A DNA stretch of 49,135 bases from an uncultured Alphaproteobacteria bacterium (GTDB lineage: Bacteria > Pseudomonadota > Alphaproteobacteria > HIMB59 > GCA-002718135), in assembly GCA_902522865.1 (NCBI GenBank), contig CABYXC010000012.1, positions 1 through 49,135 of the forward strand. Direction: 5' to 3'. Each line of letters opens with the position of its first letter. Position 1 is the first letter of the stretch. Below are positions 18,904 to 26,756 of this stretch, one piece after another. The notes below the pieces were generated by a model. The model made no database searches and was not told where the DNA came from. It saw nothing but the letters and a program-made list of their open reading frames with translations. The position numbers and the translations under genes are program-made.

Positions 18904-19769
18904 ATTTAGATTTAATACTTGGAATATTACAAATTGTTTTAATTGCAACAACACCTCTAGTTTTTGCTGGTATAGGTGAGTTAGTTACAGAAAAATCTGG
19001 AGTATTAAATTTAGGTGTAGAAGGAATGATGTTGGTAGGAGCAGTGTCAGCTTTTATTATCTTAGTTATTACCGGAAGTTATTTTTTAGCTTTTTTTGTA
19101 TCTATATTATCTGGAATTATCATGTCTGGTTTATTTGCTTTTCTAGTTTTATTTTTAATGTCAAATCAAATTGCTACAGGATTAGCATTAACTATTTTTG
19201 GAATAGGGCTGAGTTCGATGCTTGGCAAACAATATATTGGAACACCAATTGATGGTCTGTCACCATGGTTTTTTGTTATATTTTCTTTCTTAATTGTTTT
19301 TTTGGTTAGTTATTTTTTTTACAAAACTAAAGCTGGTTTGATTTTAAGAGCAGTAGGGGAATCTCATAATTCTGCACATGCATTAGGATATAGCGTTATT
19401 AAAATTAGATTTTTATCAATTCTATTTGGAGGTTCTATGTGTGCTCTTGCAGGATCATATATTTCAATTTGTTATGCTCCAATGTGGCAAGAGGGTATGA
19501 CGGCTGGACGAGGATGGATAGCATTAGCTTTAGTTGTATTTGCAACATGGAAACCAGAAAGAGTGCTTATAGGAGCTTATATATTTGGAGGTGTTACTAT
19601 TCTTCAAATGAATTTTCAGGCTTTAGGTTTAAGATTTCCTGGTCAATTTTTCAGTATGGCGCCATATGTTGCAACTATTATAGTATTAGTGTTAATTTCT
19701 AGTAATAAATTAAGAATAAAACTTAGCGCACCAGCTTCATTAACTATCCCTTTTTATAAAGGCAGATAA
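18900..19769 (+). CDS. Nucleoside-type ABC transporter permease 2
   Basis: A 289-residue membrane permease of the YufQ/NupC-like type, the usual partner of the longer permease upstream. Typical sequences are [25 protein letters not shown] near residue 25 and [36 protein letters not shown] near the C-terminal third. About eight helices are visible. Start and upstream stop overlap by 4 nt. After it comes a 106-bp gap before the binding-protein gene, so the first transcription unit may end here. Confidence 0.9.
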   Translation: MNLDLILGILQIVLIATTPLVFAGIGELVTEKSGVLNLGVEGMMLVGAVSAFIILVITGSYFLAFFVSILSGIIMSGLFAFLVLFLMSNQIATGLALTIFGIGLSSMLGKQYIGTPIDGLSPWFFVIFSFLIVFLVSYFFYKTKAGLILRAVGESHNSAHALGYSVIKIRFLSILFGGSMCALAGSYISICYAPMWQEGMTAGRGWIALALVVFATWKPERVLIGAYIFGGVTILQMNFQALGLRFPGQFFSMAPYVATIIVLVLISSNKLRIKLSAPASLTIPFYKGR

Positions 19770-19862
19770 ATATCCACTTTTTTTTTTCTATAAACATATA
19801 GAATTATTGATCAAACCTATTTGTATATATTAAGTATATATCTGAGTAATCGTTATATTAGC

Positions 19863-19870
19863 AGGTGAGG
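19863..19870 (+). promoter_or_regulatory. Strong Shine-Dalgarno of the binding-protein gene
   Basis: AGGTGAGG lies 5 nt before the ATG at 19876. It is one of the best ribosome sites in the window and fits the need for a large excess of binding protein over membrane subunits. The preceding gap (19770-19862) holds a T10-like run soon after the permease stop, an 8-bp palindrome TTGATCAA at 19807-19814 and TATA-like boxes, so an internal promoter is likely, though I cannot fix its position. Confidence 0.6.
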
Positions 19871-19875
19871 TTAAA

Positions 19876-20943
19876 ATGATTAGAATAATAACTTTTTTAT
19901 CTACTTTTTTGGTATTTGCATTTGGTTCAGCATATGCAGACCCTAAAAAAGTTGGATTTATATACATAGGTCCTCCAGGTGATCATGGTTGGACATATAT
20001 GCATGATGTAGGTAGAAAATATATGGAGAGCCAGCTTGGTGACTCTATTACTACTACTTATCTTGAAAATATTCCTGAAAACGCAGATGCAGTAAGAGCA
20101 ATCCGAAAACTAGCAGACTCAGGACATGATTTAATATTTACAACGTCTTTCAACTATATGGATCAGACACATGAAGTAGCTAAGGATTTTCCTGATATAA
20201 AATTTGAACACGCTACTGGGTATATCCAAGCAGATAACGTTGCAACGTATTCAGCTAGATTTTACGAAGGTAGAATGATTGAAGGGCATATTGCCGGTCA
20301 TATGACTGAAACTAATACTATTGGTTATATAGCTTCATTCCCTATTCCTGAAGTTGTAAGAGGAATTAATGCATTTTATTTAGCGGCTTCAAAAGTAAAT
20401 CCAGATATTAAAATGAAAATTATTTGGGTATTTACTTGGTACGACCCAGGTAAAGAAGCTGATGCAGCTAATACATTAATTAATCAAGGAGCTGACATAA
20501 TTGTTCAGCATACTGATACATATGCTCCTTGCCAAGCTGCTCAAAAAGCGGGTGTTTATGCATTTGGTCAAGCTTCAAACCAAGAAGAATTTTGTCCTGA
20601 TGCACATTTAACTTCAATTGAAGATATTTGGGGCCCTTACTATGCTGAAAGAGCAAAAGCTGTTGTGGACGGCACTTGGTCTTCTGGTGATACTTGGGAT
20701 GGTATGGATAAAGGTATGGTTGTAATGTCACCATATAATACTAAACTTATGCCAGCAAATTTAATTCAAGAAGCAGTAAATATGGAAGTTGGAATTAAAG
20801 ATGGAACTATTCATCCTTTCACGGGTCCAATTTACAATCAAGCTGGTGAGCTTGTTGTTCCTGAAGGTGAAGTAGCGCCTGATGGAATGTTACTTGGAAT
20901 GAACTTTTATGTTCAAGGTATTGACGGCGAAGTACCACAATAA
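19876..20943 (+). CDS. BMP-family nucleoside-binding protein of the ABC importer
   Basis: Periplasmic substrate-binding protein, 355 residues, with a signal peptide cleaved after AYA at residue 21 (no lipobox cysteine, so soluble rather than a lipoprotein). The mature start KKVGFIYIGPPGDHGWTYMHDVGR is the BMP/PnrA hallmark, followed by FTTSFNYMDQTHEVAKDFPDIKFEHATGY and later IIVQHTDTYAPCQAA. PnrA-like proteins bind purine nucleosides. Related alphaproteobacterial proteins are often annotated as simple-sugar or purine binders, so adenosine, guanosine or a free base is inferred from the island. It has its own strong ribosome site and is followed by a hairpin. Confidence 0.9.
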   Translation: MIRIITFLSTFLVFAFGSAYADPKKVGFIYIGPPGDHGWTYMHDVGRKYMESQLGDSITTTYLENIPENADAVRAIRKLADSGHDLIFTTSFNYMDQTHEVAKDFPDIKFEHATGYIQADNVATYSARFYEGRMIEGHIAGHMTETNTIGYIASFPIPEVVRGINAFYLAASKVNPDIKMKIIWVFTWYDPGKEADAANTLINQGADIIVQHTDTYAPCQAAQKAGVYAFGQASNQEEFCPDAHLTSIEDIWGPYYAERAKAVVDGTWSSGDTWDGMDKGMVVMSPYNTKLMPANLIQEAVNMEVGIKDGTIHPFTGPIYNQAGELVVPEGEVAPDGMLLGMNFYVQGIDGEVPQ

Positions 20944-20956
20944 TTAAAATTCTTAT

Positions 20957-20987
20957 AACCCTCTCTCTTTTAAAGAGAGAGAGGGTT
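20957..20987 (+). terminator. Strong hairpin between the binding-protein gene and gpt
   Basis: A perfect 12-bp inverted repeat, arms 20957-20968 and 20976-20987 around a 7-nt loop, made of AACCC plus alternating CT, lies 13 nt after the binding-protein stop. There is no clean U-tract behind it (AATTCTTAATTTC), so it may be a partial terminator or an RNA 3'-end stabiliser. Such a structure would leave bmp mRNA abundant while letting some read-through reach gpt. Confidence 0.7.
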
Positions 20988-21012
20988 AATTCTTAATTTC
21001 AAAGGAAGATTT

Positions 21013-21516
21013 ATGTCTGATTTACACATTAGTTGGGACGAATATAGAAGTAAAACAGAAGATTTAGCAAAACAAATTCATAAGGATGGATGGCAATTTA
21101 ATCAGGTTGTATGTATCGCAAAAGGAGGTATGAGAGTAGGGGATGTAATGGCAAGAATATTCGATGTTCCTTTAGCAATTCTTTCTGTTGAATCATATAA
21201 AGGTGAGGGAGTAAAAAATAAAAGAGGTGCAATCACATTTTCAAGAGATTTAGCAAAAACAAGCCCTAATATTGGATCAAAAGTTTTAATTGTAGATGAT
21301 TTGGCAGACTCAGGAATTACTCTTAAAAAAAGTATTGATTGGTTAAATCATACATATGGTTTTTATATAGATGAACCAATTAGAACTGGAGTTTTGTTTT
21401 ATAAGTCTGTATCTTCATTTAAACCAAATTATTATGTTGATTACTTAGAAGATTCTCCTTGGATACATATGCCTTATGAGGTTTATGAAACCATGAAACC
21501 AGAAGAACTTGTTTAA
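21013..21516 (+). CDS. gpt: Xanthine/guanine phosphoribosyltransferase
   Basis: Joins guanine or xanthine to PRPP to make GMP or XMP, the salvage alternative to degradation. Of 167 residues, the PRPP-binding loop VLIVDDLADSGIT spans 91-103. ISWDEYRSKTEDLAKQI and VCIAKGGMRVGD at the N-terminus match the Gpt group rather than Hpt or Apt. A good Shine-Dalgarno (AAAGGAAG) precedes the ATG. Its position at the end of the uptake operon lets imported guanine or xanthine be captured directly. Its end overlaps the convergent nitroreductase by 4 bp. Exact base preference cannot be read from the sequence. Confidence 0.88.
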   Translation: MSDLHISWDEYRSKTEDLAKQIHKDGWQFNQVVCIAKGGMRVGDVMARIFDVPLAILSVESYKGEGVKNKRGAITFSRDLAKTSPNIGSKVLIVDDLADSGITLKKSIDWLNHTYGFYIDEPIRTGVLFYKSVSSFKPNYYVDYLEDSPWIHMPYEVYETMKPEELV

Positions 21517-22190
21517 AAAATCGAAGTAATTTCTTCAAATTTTTTCTTTTGTTTTGCAAATTTTGGTATTGTCGCATCTTTATCTGGTCGTCCTACAACA
21601 AGTAAAACAAATGGTTTTTCACTACTAGGTCTGTTTAAAATTTTATTAAGAAATGTCATTGGGCTTGGTGTGTGCGTTAACATTGCTAAGCCAGAAAAAT
21701 GTAAACAAGTAATTAATATGCCAGTAGCTATACCGACAGATTCTTTTACATAATAATTTTTTATTTTTTTATTTTTTGAAATTGAAAATTTTTTTTCAAA
21801 TATGGCTATTAAATAAGGTGCATTTTCAATAAATTTTTTATTTTCATCAGTTCCTAAAGGAGTTAACGCATCTAACCACTCTTGAGGAGCTTTATACTTA
21901 TAAAAATTTTCTTCTTCTTTTTCTGCTTCTATTCTAATCTTTTTCTTTACAGTTTTATTCTTTATTACTACAAAATGCCAGGGTTGAAGGTTTGCTCCAC
22001 TTGGAGCAGATCCTGCAGATAAGATTGCGTTTTTTATAACATTTATATCAATTTTATCTTTTGAAAATTCACGTATGCTTCTTCTTTCTTTAATATTATT
22101 ATAAAAATTTTTTGAATTAATCTTCATTTCTTTGATAGTTTGATTTGAAAATTTGAAATCTTCAGCTATGTATTTTTTAACTTTATGCAT
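21513..22190 (-). CDS. Nitroreductase-family flavoprotein (iodotyrosine-deiodinase-like)
   Basis: 225 residues with the FMN-binding nitroreductase fold: RRSIREFSKDKID near 37-49, SAGSAPSGANLQPWHFVVI, then EKEEENFYKYKAPQEWLDAL and KKFIENAPYLIAIFEKKF, and the end LLVVGRPDKDATIP. The SAPSGANxQPWHF and E.EE..FY patterns are those of the subgroup that includes iodotyrosine deiodinase, which reductively dehalogenates or reduces aromatic substrates. Its real substrate is unknown. The N-terminal extension (YIAEDF..SNQTIKEM) also fits that subgroup and supports the ATG at 22190, which overlaps the divergent ATG of a small ORF inside ATGCAT. Confidence 0.82.
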   Translation of the reverse strand: MHKVKKYIAEDFKFSNQTIKEMKINSKNFYNNIKERRSIREFSKDKIDINVIKNAILSAGSAPSGANLQPWHFVVIKNKTVKKKIRIEAEKEEENFYKYKAPQEWLDALTPLGTDENKKFIENAPYLIAIFEKKFSISKNKKIKNYYVKESVGIATGILITCLHFSGLAMLTHTPSPMTFLNKILNRPSSEKPFVLLVVGRPDKDATIPKFAKQKKKFEEITSIF

Positions 22191-22373
22191 TGGTTTGTTA
22201 TTATTATTGGGATACTTTTAATTTCTCTATCAATTAGTAATCCTCTATATAAACTAATTATAAAAAAACGAATAAGTTTTAATCTTTTTATTGAAATAGT
22301 CTTCAGGATAATACTGTTTTTAATTAGTGTGATTATTATTTTTCTTGGTTTGTACTTAGAGAGTATTTCTTAA
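22185..22373 (+). CDS. Small two-helix membrane protein, unknown
   Basis: 62 residues with two hydrophobic helices (FVIIIGILLISLSIS and IVFRIILFLISVIIIFLGLYL) joined by a basic loop (KLIIKKRIS), so probably an inner-membrane hairpin. I do not recognise the family. It exactly fills the space between two leftward genes: its first 6 bp overlap the nitroreductase start and its last 4 bp overlap the rhodanese stop. This fit favours a real gene, but AT-rich sequence easily makes hydrophobic ORFs. Confidence 0.45.
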   Translation: MHWFVIIIGILLISLSISNPLYKLIIKKRISFNLFIEIVFRIILFLISVIIIFLGLYLESIS

Positions 22374-22702
22374 TATCTTCTTATATTTCTGTCAATTAAA
22401 GCGGCCCATGCGTCTATTCCACCAAGTACATTAACACAATGATTATAACCTTGTGCTTTGAGCCATTTACATACAGCTTGACTTCTTGTACCGGTATGAC
22501 ACATTACAAATATATTTTTTTTCTTATCTAATTCAGTGTATCTTTTAGCAATTTCTGAAAGTTTCATGTGTATTGTACCTTTAATATGGGCATGATCTCT
22601 TTCGGTATCCTCTCTTACATCTATAATTTGAATTTTTTTGTCATCTTGCTTAAGTTCATTTAACTGATGAACTGTTATTTCACTACTACTGTAAAGATCC
22701 AT
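22370..22702 (-). CDS. Single-domain rhodanese-like protein
   Basis: 110 residues, one rhodanese domain with the active-site loop CHTGTRS (catalytic Cys about residue 69), the early motif IQIIDVREDTERDHAHIKGTIHM, and the closing VLGGIDAWA. Such proteins transfer sulfane sulfur from thiosulfate or persulfides to cyanide or biological acceptors in the cytosol. There is no signal peptide. It converges with the small membrane ORF and reads away from the gene at 22812. Partner and pathway are not evident from the neighbours. Confidence 0.88.
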   Translation of the reverse strand: MDLYSSSEITVHQLNELKQDDKKIQIIDVREDTERDHAHIKGTIHMKLSEIAKRYTELDKKKNIFVMCHTGTRSQAVCKWLKAQGYNHCVNVLGGIDAWAALIDRNIRRY

Positions 22703-22811
22703 AATATTATCTTATTACAAATAATTATAGATTTCTACTATTTTAAATAAAATTAATTTTAAAAATTAAATTTGTTATTTCGAAGTTTTTCATGTATGAG
22801 CGCCTATCATT

Positions 22812-23111
22812 ATGTCAAAAAAAATATCCTTTTCAGCTTTTGGTAGAGATTCATACTATCATAGAGACTGGTTCAAAAAAAATGGTTTTAAATTTGATAG
22901 AAGTTCTAGAAAATGGACTGTAGAAAATTTACCAATAGATAATGCTGAAGAATTTGCTAGTTACTGCAGAAAATATGGCTTAACATTCGAGCGATCTGAT
23001 AGAATGATTACAGAGTTTGATTATGCAGACTATCTTTGGGATGGAAGAAGAGATGAATTTATGAAACCATCTGAAAACATTGAGATTCCACAACCAAAAA
23101 ATAAAATCTAA
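22812..23111 (+). CDS. Small soluble protein, DUF5710-like motif
   Basis: 99 residues, hydrophilic and rich in aromatic and charged residues; I do not recognise a named family with confidence. The stretch FGRDSYYHRDWFKKNGFKFDRSSRKWTV resembles, by eye, the short module in DUF5710-type and some helicase-associated proteins, where a Lys-x2-Gly-x3-Asp-x4-(K/R)-x-Trp pattern recurs. After it come NAEEFASYCRKYGL and an acidic tail with FDYADYLWDGRRDEF. It starts at ATG with no clear ribosome site and ends 3 bp before the EamA gene. The function is unknown. Confidence 0.6.
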   Translation: MSKKISFSAFGRDSYYHRDWFKKNGFKFDRSSRKWTVENLPIDNAEEFASYCRKYGLTFERSDRMITEFDYADYLWDGRRDEFMKPSENIEIPQPKNKI

Positions 23112-23114
23112 TTT

Positions 23115-24032
23115 TTGTTAAACAAATTAGCATCAAATAATTTAATACTCCTTATAATTTTAGCCGCTATTTGGGGATCTTCTTTTTTTGTTATTAAAAT
23201 TTGTTTATCTAGTTTTACTCCTACAAGCATAGCTTCTTTAAGATTAATTATAGCATCTATTTTTTTAATTATTTTATATTATTCATACAATAAGCATCCT
23301 AAATTAAATTTTGATTTAGTTATAATTCTTTCTTTTATTGGAATTACAGGAAATTTTTTACCATTCTACCTTATTAGCTGGGCTGAACAATATATCCCTT
23401 CTTCAACTGCTGGTTTATTAATGTCAGTTGGTCCTTTAATAACATTACTTATGTCTCATGTATTAACATCAGATGATAAGTTTACTTGGATTAAATTTAT
23501 ATCAATTATTATAGGTTTTGTGGGTATTATTTTTATTTTAGATATAAGTAAATTTAATTTTCAAAATGAAAACTACATTAGTACTGTAGCAAAAATATTT
23601 GTTATTATAGCTGCATTTGGTTACATGATTTCAAATATTGCTGCTTATAATAAATTAAAGAAATTAAGCCCTATTTCGATTACTACTTTTGCTACATTAT
23701 TTGGAGCGATAATATCATTACCTTTTTTATTTTATGATTCTATTAATTTTGAGAATAATATTAATAAGATTTCTTTAATTTCTATTATTTATTTAGGTGT
23801 TTTTCCAACAGCTATTGCATTTCATATGCGTTATCATATAGTTAAACAATCTGGTCCAGTTTTCTTGTCTTATGTTGCCTATTTAATTCCTGTTTTTGCA
23901 TTAATATGGGGATTTATATTTCTTTCTGAACGAATAGTATTTAGTTCTGTAGTCGGAATTATTCTAGTTTTTATTGGTTTGTTTGTTGGGCAAAAAAGAT
24001 CAATGAATAAAATATCCGTAAAAAACATATAA
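23115..24032 (+). CDS. EamA/DMT-family permease with TTG start
   Basis: 305 residues with about ten helices in two EamA repeats (AAIWGSSFFVIKICLSSFTPTSIASLRL opens the first; FVIIAAFGYMISNIAAYNKL the second; the end is VVGIILVFIGLFVG). It is a transporter of unknown substrate, a distant paralogue of the one at 4935-5828. The start must be TTG at 23115: an in-frame TAA lies two codons upstream and the first ATG is about 100 codons in, after several essential helices. It begins 3 bp after the small 99-residue gene, so translation is probably coupled. Confidence 0.85.
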   Translation: MLNKLASNNLILLIILAAIWGSSFFVIKICLSSFTPTSIASLRLIIASIFLIILYYSYNKHPKLNFDLVIILSFIGITGNFLPFYLISWAEQYIPSSTAGLLMSVGPLITLLMSHVLTSDDKFTWIKFISIIIGFVGIIFILDISKFNFQNENYISTVAKIFVIIAAFGYMISNIAAYNKLKKLSPISITTFATLFGAIISLPFLFYDSINFENNINKISLISIIYLGVFPTAIAFHMRYHIVKQSGPVFLSYVAYLIPVFALIWGFIFLSERIVFSSVVGIILVFIGLFVGQKRSMNKISVKNI

Positions 24033-24130
24033 TACTAATAAAACAGCAATAAAAATAGACACATTTTTGAAGTTAAAGTATTTCATTTATGGTTGAAATT
24101 TAATTTTTTATAGTCCAATATACTTTTATT

Positions 24131-25495
24131 ATGAGCGACTCAATTAAATACTTACTTGAAGAAAATAAAGCACCAAAGTTTTGGTATAATATTAATGCAG
24201 ACTTACCAAGTCCGCCACCACCACCATTACATCCTGGAACTAAACAACCAGCTGGTCCTGATGACTTTGCTCCTTTATTTCCAATGAGTTTAATTATGCA
24301 AGAAGTTTCTACCGAAAGAGAAATAGAAATTCCTGAGCCAGTAAGAGAAGTATACAAACAATGGAGACCTTCTCCTTTATTTAGGGCAAGAAGGTTAGAA
24401 AAGTTTTTAGATACACCAGCTAAAATTTATTACAAATATGAAGGTGTTAGTCCTACAGGAAGTCACAAACCAAATACTGCAGTTCCGCAAGCATTTTTTA
24501 ATAAAGAAGAAGGAATTAGTAAAATTTTTACTGAAACGGGCGCAGGTCAGTGGGGAAGTTCATTAGCTTTTGCAGGTCAGATCTTTGGTATAGATATAGA
24601 AGTTTTCATGGTTAAGGTTAGTTTTGATCATAAACCATACAGAAAATTAATGATGCAATCGTTCGGCGCTAACTGTCATGCTAGTCCATCTAATTTAACT
24701 GACTTCGGTAACAAGCTATTATCAGAAAATCCTGATAACCCTGGTAGTTTGGGAATAGCTATATCAGAGGCAATAGAAGCAACTGTTAAAAGTGGAGGTA
24801 AAGCAAAATACTCACTTGGAAGTGTTTTAGGCCACGTTCTAATGCATCAAACTATAAATGGTAATGAAGCTATTATGCAAATGGAGATGGCTGGAGATTA
24901 TCCTGATATTATTGTTGGCTGTACAGGTGGTGGTAGTAATCTTTCTGGATTAATGTTTCCTTTTTTAGGACAACAGTTAAGAGGTGGTCAAAAAATTGAT
25001 ATAATTGGTTGCGAGCCTGCATCATGCCCTTCATTTACTAAGGGTAAATATGCTTATGATCATGGTGATATGGCAAAAATGACTCCATTAATTAAAATGC
25101 ATACTCTTGGATCTGATTTCTTACCGCCGGCTAATCACTCTGGTGGATTAAGATACCATGGCATGTCTTATCATTTAAGCCACTTATATGAGTTAGGTCT
25201 GATGAGAGCAAAGGCTTACGGTCAAAAAGATTGTTTTGAAGCTGGTTTAACCTTTGCAAAACAAGAAGGAATTATTCCTGCTCCAGAAGGAAACCATGCA
25301 ATCAAAGGTGCTATTGATGCAGCTTTAGAATGTAAAGAAAAAGGCGAGTCAAAAACTATTCTCTTTAATTTATGTGGCCATGGATATTTTGATATGTCAG
25401 CTTATGATGATTATCTAAATGGATCAATGGCTGATGATGTTATTGATGATGATGGAATAGGTAAATCTATTTCTCAAATACCAGAAGTAGCGTAA
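24131..25495 (+). CDS. TrpB2-type tryptophan synthase beta subunit
   Basis: 454-residue PLP enzyme of the TrpB2 group, which works without TrpA and makes tryptophan from indole and L-serine (some members may use phosphoserine). The N-terminal proline-rich LPSPPPPPLHPGT and the WRPSPLFRARRLEKFL extension mark TrpB2, as against TrpB1. The catalytic Lys is residue 113 in GSHKPNTA, the TETGAGQWGSSLA loop binds substrate, and CTGGGSNLSGL binds the cofactor phosphate. No trpA lies nearby. It is followed 46 bp later by DUF1015-serC-serA, so its serine substrate is made by its neighbours. Confidence 0.92.
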   Translation: MSDSIKYLLEENKAPKFWYNINADLPSPPPPPLHPGTKQPAGPDDFAPLFPMSLIMQEVSTEREIEIPEPVREVYKQWRPSPLFRARRLEKFLDTPAKIYYKYEGVSPTGSHKPNTAVPQAFFNKEEGISKIFTETGAGQWGSSLAFAGQIFGIDIEVFMVKVSFDHKPYRKLMMQSFGANCHASPSNLTDFGNKLLSENPDNPGSLGIAISEAIEATVKSGGKAKYSLGSVLGHVLMHQTINGNEAIMQMEMAGDYPDIIVGCTGGGSNLSGLMFPFLGQQLRGGQKIDIIGCEPASCPSFTKGKYAYDHGDMAKMTPLIKMHTLGSDFLPPANHSGGLRYHGMSYHLSHLYELGLMRAKAYGQKDCFEAGLTFAKQEGIIPAPEGNHAIKGAIDAALECKEKGESKTILFNLCGHGYFDMSAYDDYLNGSMADDVIDDDGIGKSISQIPEVA

Positions 25496-25541
25496 TTTAA
25501 GTTTAAATTTTTTTTAATTTAATTAAAGGTGTTTCTTTATT

Positions 25542-26756
25542 ATGGTTGAAATTAAACCTTTTAAAGGAACACGTCCTTACAACGAAGATGCAAAAAATTT
25601 AATTGCTCCCTCTACTGATCATTTAAGTATTGAAAATATAGAAATATTTAAAAAAAATAATTATTGGAATTATTTAAAAATTTTGAATCCTGTTGGGCAA
25701 TTAAAAGAAGCAGATACTCTATTAGAAGCTAAATCACATTTTAATGAAATGAAAGAAAATGACGTAATTAAAAAAGATAAAGAATTATTTTATTACATTT
25801 ATCAAATTGAATTTAAAGGCCATACTCAACTAGGTTTTTTATCTCTTTCTAAAATATCAGATTTTGTAGACGAAAAAATTAAAGCGCATGAAAAAATATA
25901 TGAAACAAGGATGAGAGAAAGAGCAGAGCAAATGTTAAATATAAAATCACAAATTGGTCCTATTTATGTGGTATATAAAAAAAACAATAAGATAAAAGAT
26001 TTATTATCCTCTATAATATCAAATACTCCAGATTATGATTTTGAAAGTTTTGATAAATCTATTCATAAACTTTGGTGTGTCTCTGATGAATCTTTCATCA
26101 ACAAGCTATCTTCTTTGTTTATAAATGAGGTAGATAATTTTTATATTGCTGATGGACATCATAGAATGGGTGCAATGAAAATTATTGGTGAATTAAATTA
26201 TAATAAAAATATTTTACAAGAAGATTTTATGATAGCGGCGTTTCCAAGTGATGAGGCTAAAATATTTGATTATAATAGAGTTGTTAAAGATTTAAATGGT
26301 TTGAGTGAAGAAAATTTTTTAGACATTCTTTCTGAAAATTTCGAAATAAAAAAAGAAAAAAATCCTTTCAAACCTCAATCTAATAAACAATTTGGAATGT
26401 ATCATGAAAAAAAGTGGTATTCATTACATTTTAAAACTGAATTAAAAACTAATAATTTTTTTGATACGCTAGATATTAATATTTTAAATAATTTTATTTT
26501 CAAAAAACATTTAAATATATCTGATGTTAATAATGATGAAAGAATAAGATTTATTGCCGGATGTCATGGTTTGGAAGCTTTAGAAAAAAAAGTTGATGAA
26601 AATAATGACAGTGTGGCATTTTCTATCTTTCCATCTTCAATAAGTGATGTTATTACGGTCGCGAATAAAAATTTGACTATGCCCCCTAAATCAACATGGT
26701 TTGATCCAAAACCTTTAGATGGCTTGGTAGTTTATGAGTTTGAAAAAAATGTATGA
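25542..26756 (+). CDS. DUF1015-family protein linked to serine synthesis genes
   Basis: 404 residues with the DUF1015 pattern: VEIKPFKGTRPYNEDAKNLIAPSTDHLS at the start, RMRERAEQM-like arginine-rich helix near residue 125, YIADGHHRMGAM in the middle, and FSIFPSSISDVITVANKNLTMPPKSTWFDPKP at the end. The biochemical role is unknown. The YIADGHHR motif looks like a catalytic or phosphate-binding site. A Shine-Dalgarno-like AAGGTG lies upstream. It overlaps serC by 4 nt (ATGA), so it is coupled to serine biosynthesis, the best functional hint available. As far as I recall this linkage occurs elsewhere. Confidence 0.82.
   Translation: MVEIKPFKGTRPYNEDAKNLIAPSTDHLSIENIEIFKKNNYWNYLKILNPVGQLKEADTLLEAKSHFNEMKENDVIKKDKELFYYIYQIEFKGHTQLGFLSLSKISDFVDEKIKAHEKIYETRMRERAEQMLNIKSQIGPIYVVYKKNNKIKDLLSSIISNTPDYDFESFDKSIHKLWCVSDESFINKLSSLFINEVDNFYIADGHHRMGAMKIIGELNYNKNILQEDFMIAAFPSDEAKIFDYNRVVKDLNGLSEENFLDILSENFEIKKEKNPFKPQSNKQFGMYHEKKWYSLHFKTELKTNNFFDTLDINILNNFIFKKHLNISDVNNDERIRFIAGCHGLEALEKKVDENNDSVAFSIFPSSISDVITVANKNLTMPPKSTWFDPKPLDGLVVYEFEKNV

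Noticed and set aside
19439..19702. 87-codon frame inside the second ABC permease
   Set aside because: Same-strand shadow frame rich in Cys, Ser and Tyr, unlike real proteins here, and the permease frame is clearly conserved.
19775..19795. T-run after the second permease as an intrinsic terminator
   Set aside because: No stable hairpin precedes the T-run, so it does not qualify.
24001..24086. Possible 28-residue hydrophobic peptide on the minus strand
   Set aside because: Very short, overlaps the end of the EamA gene, has no ribosome site and no recognisable family. Hydrophobic short frames are expected by chance in such AT-rich DNA.
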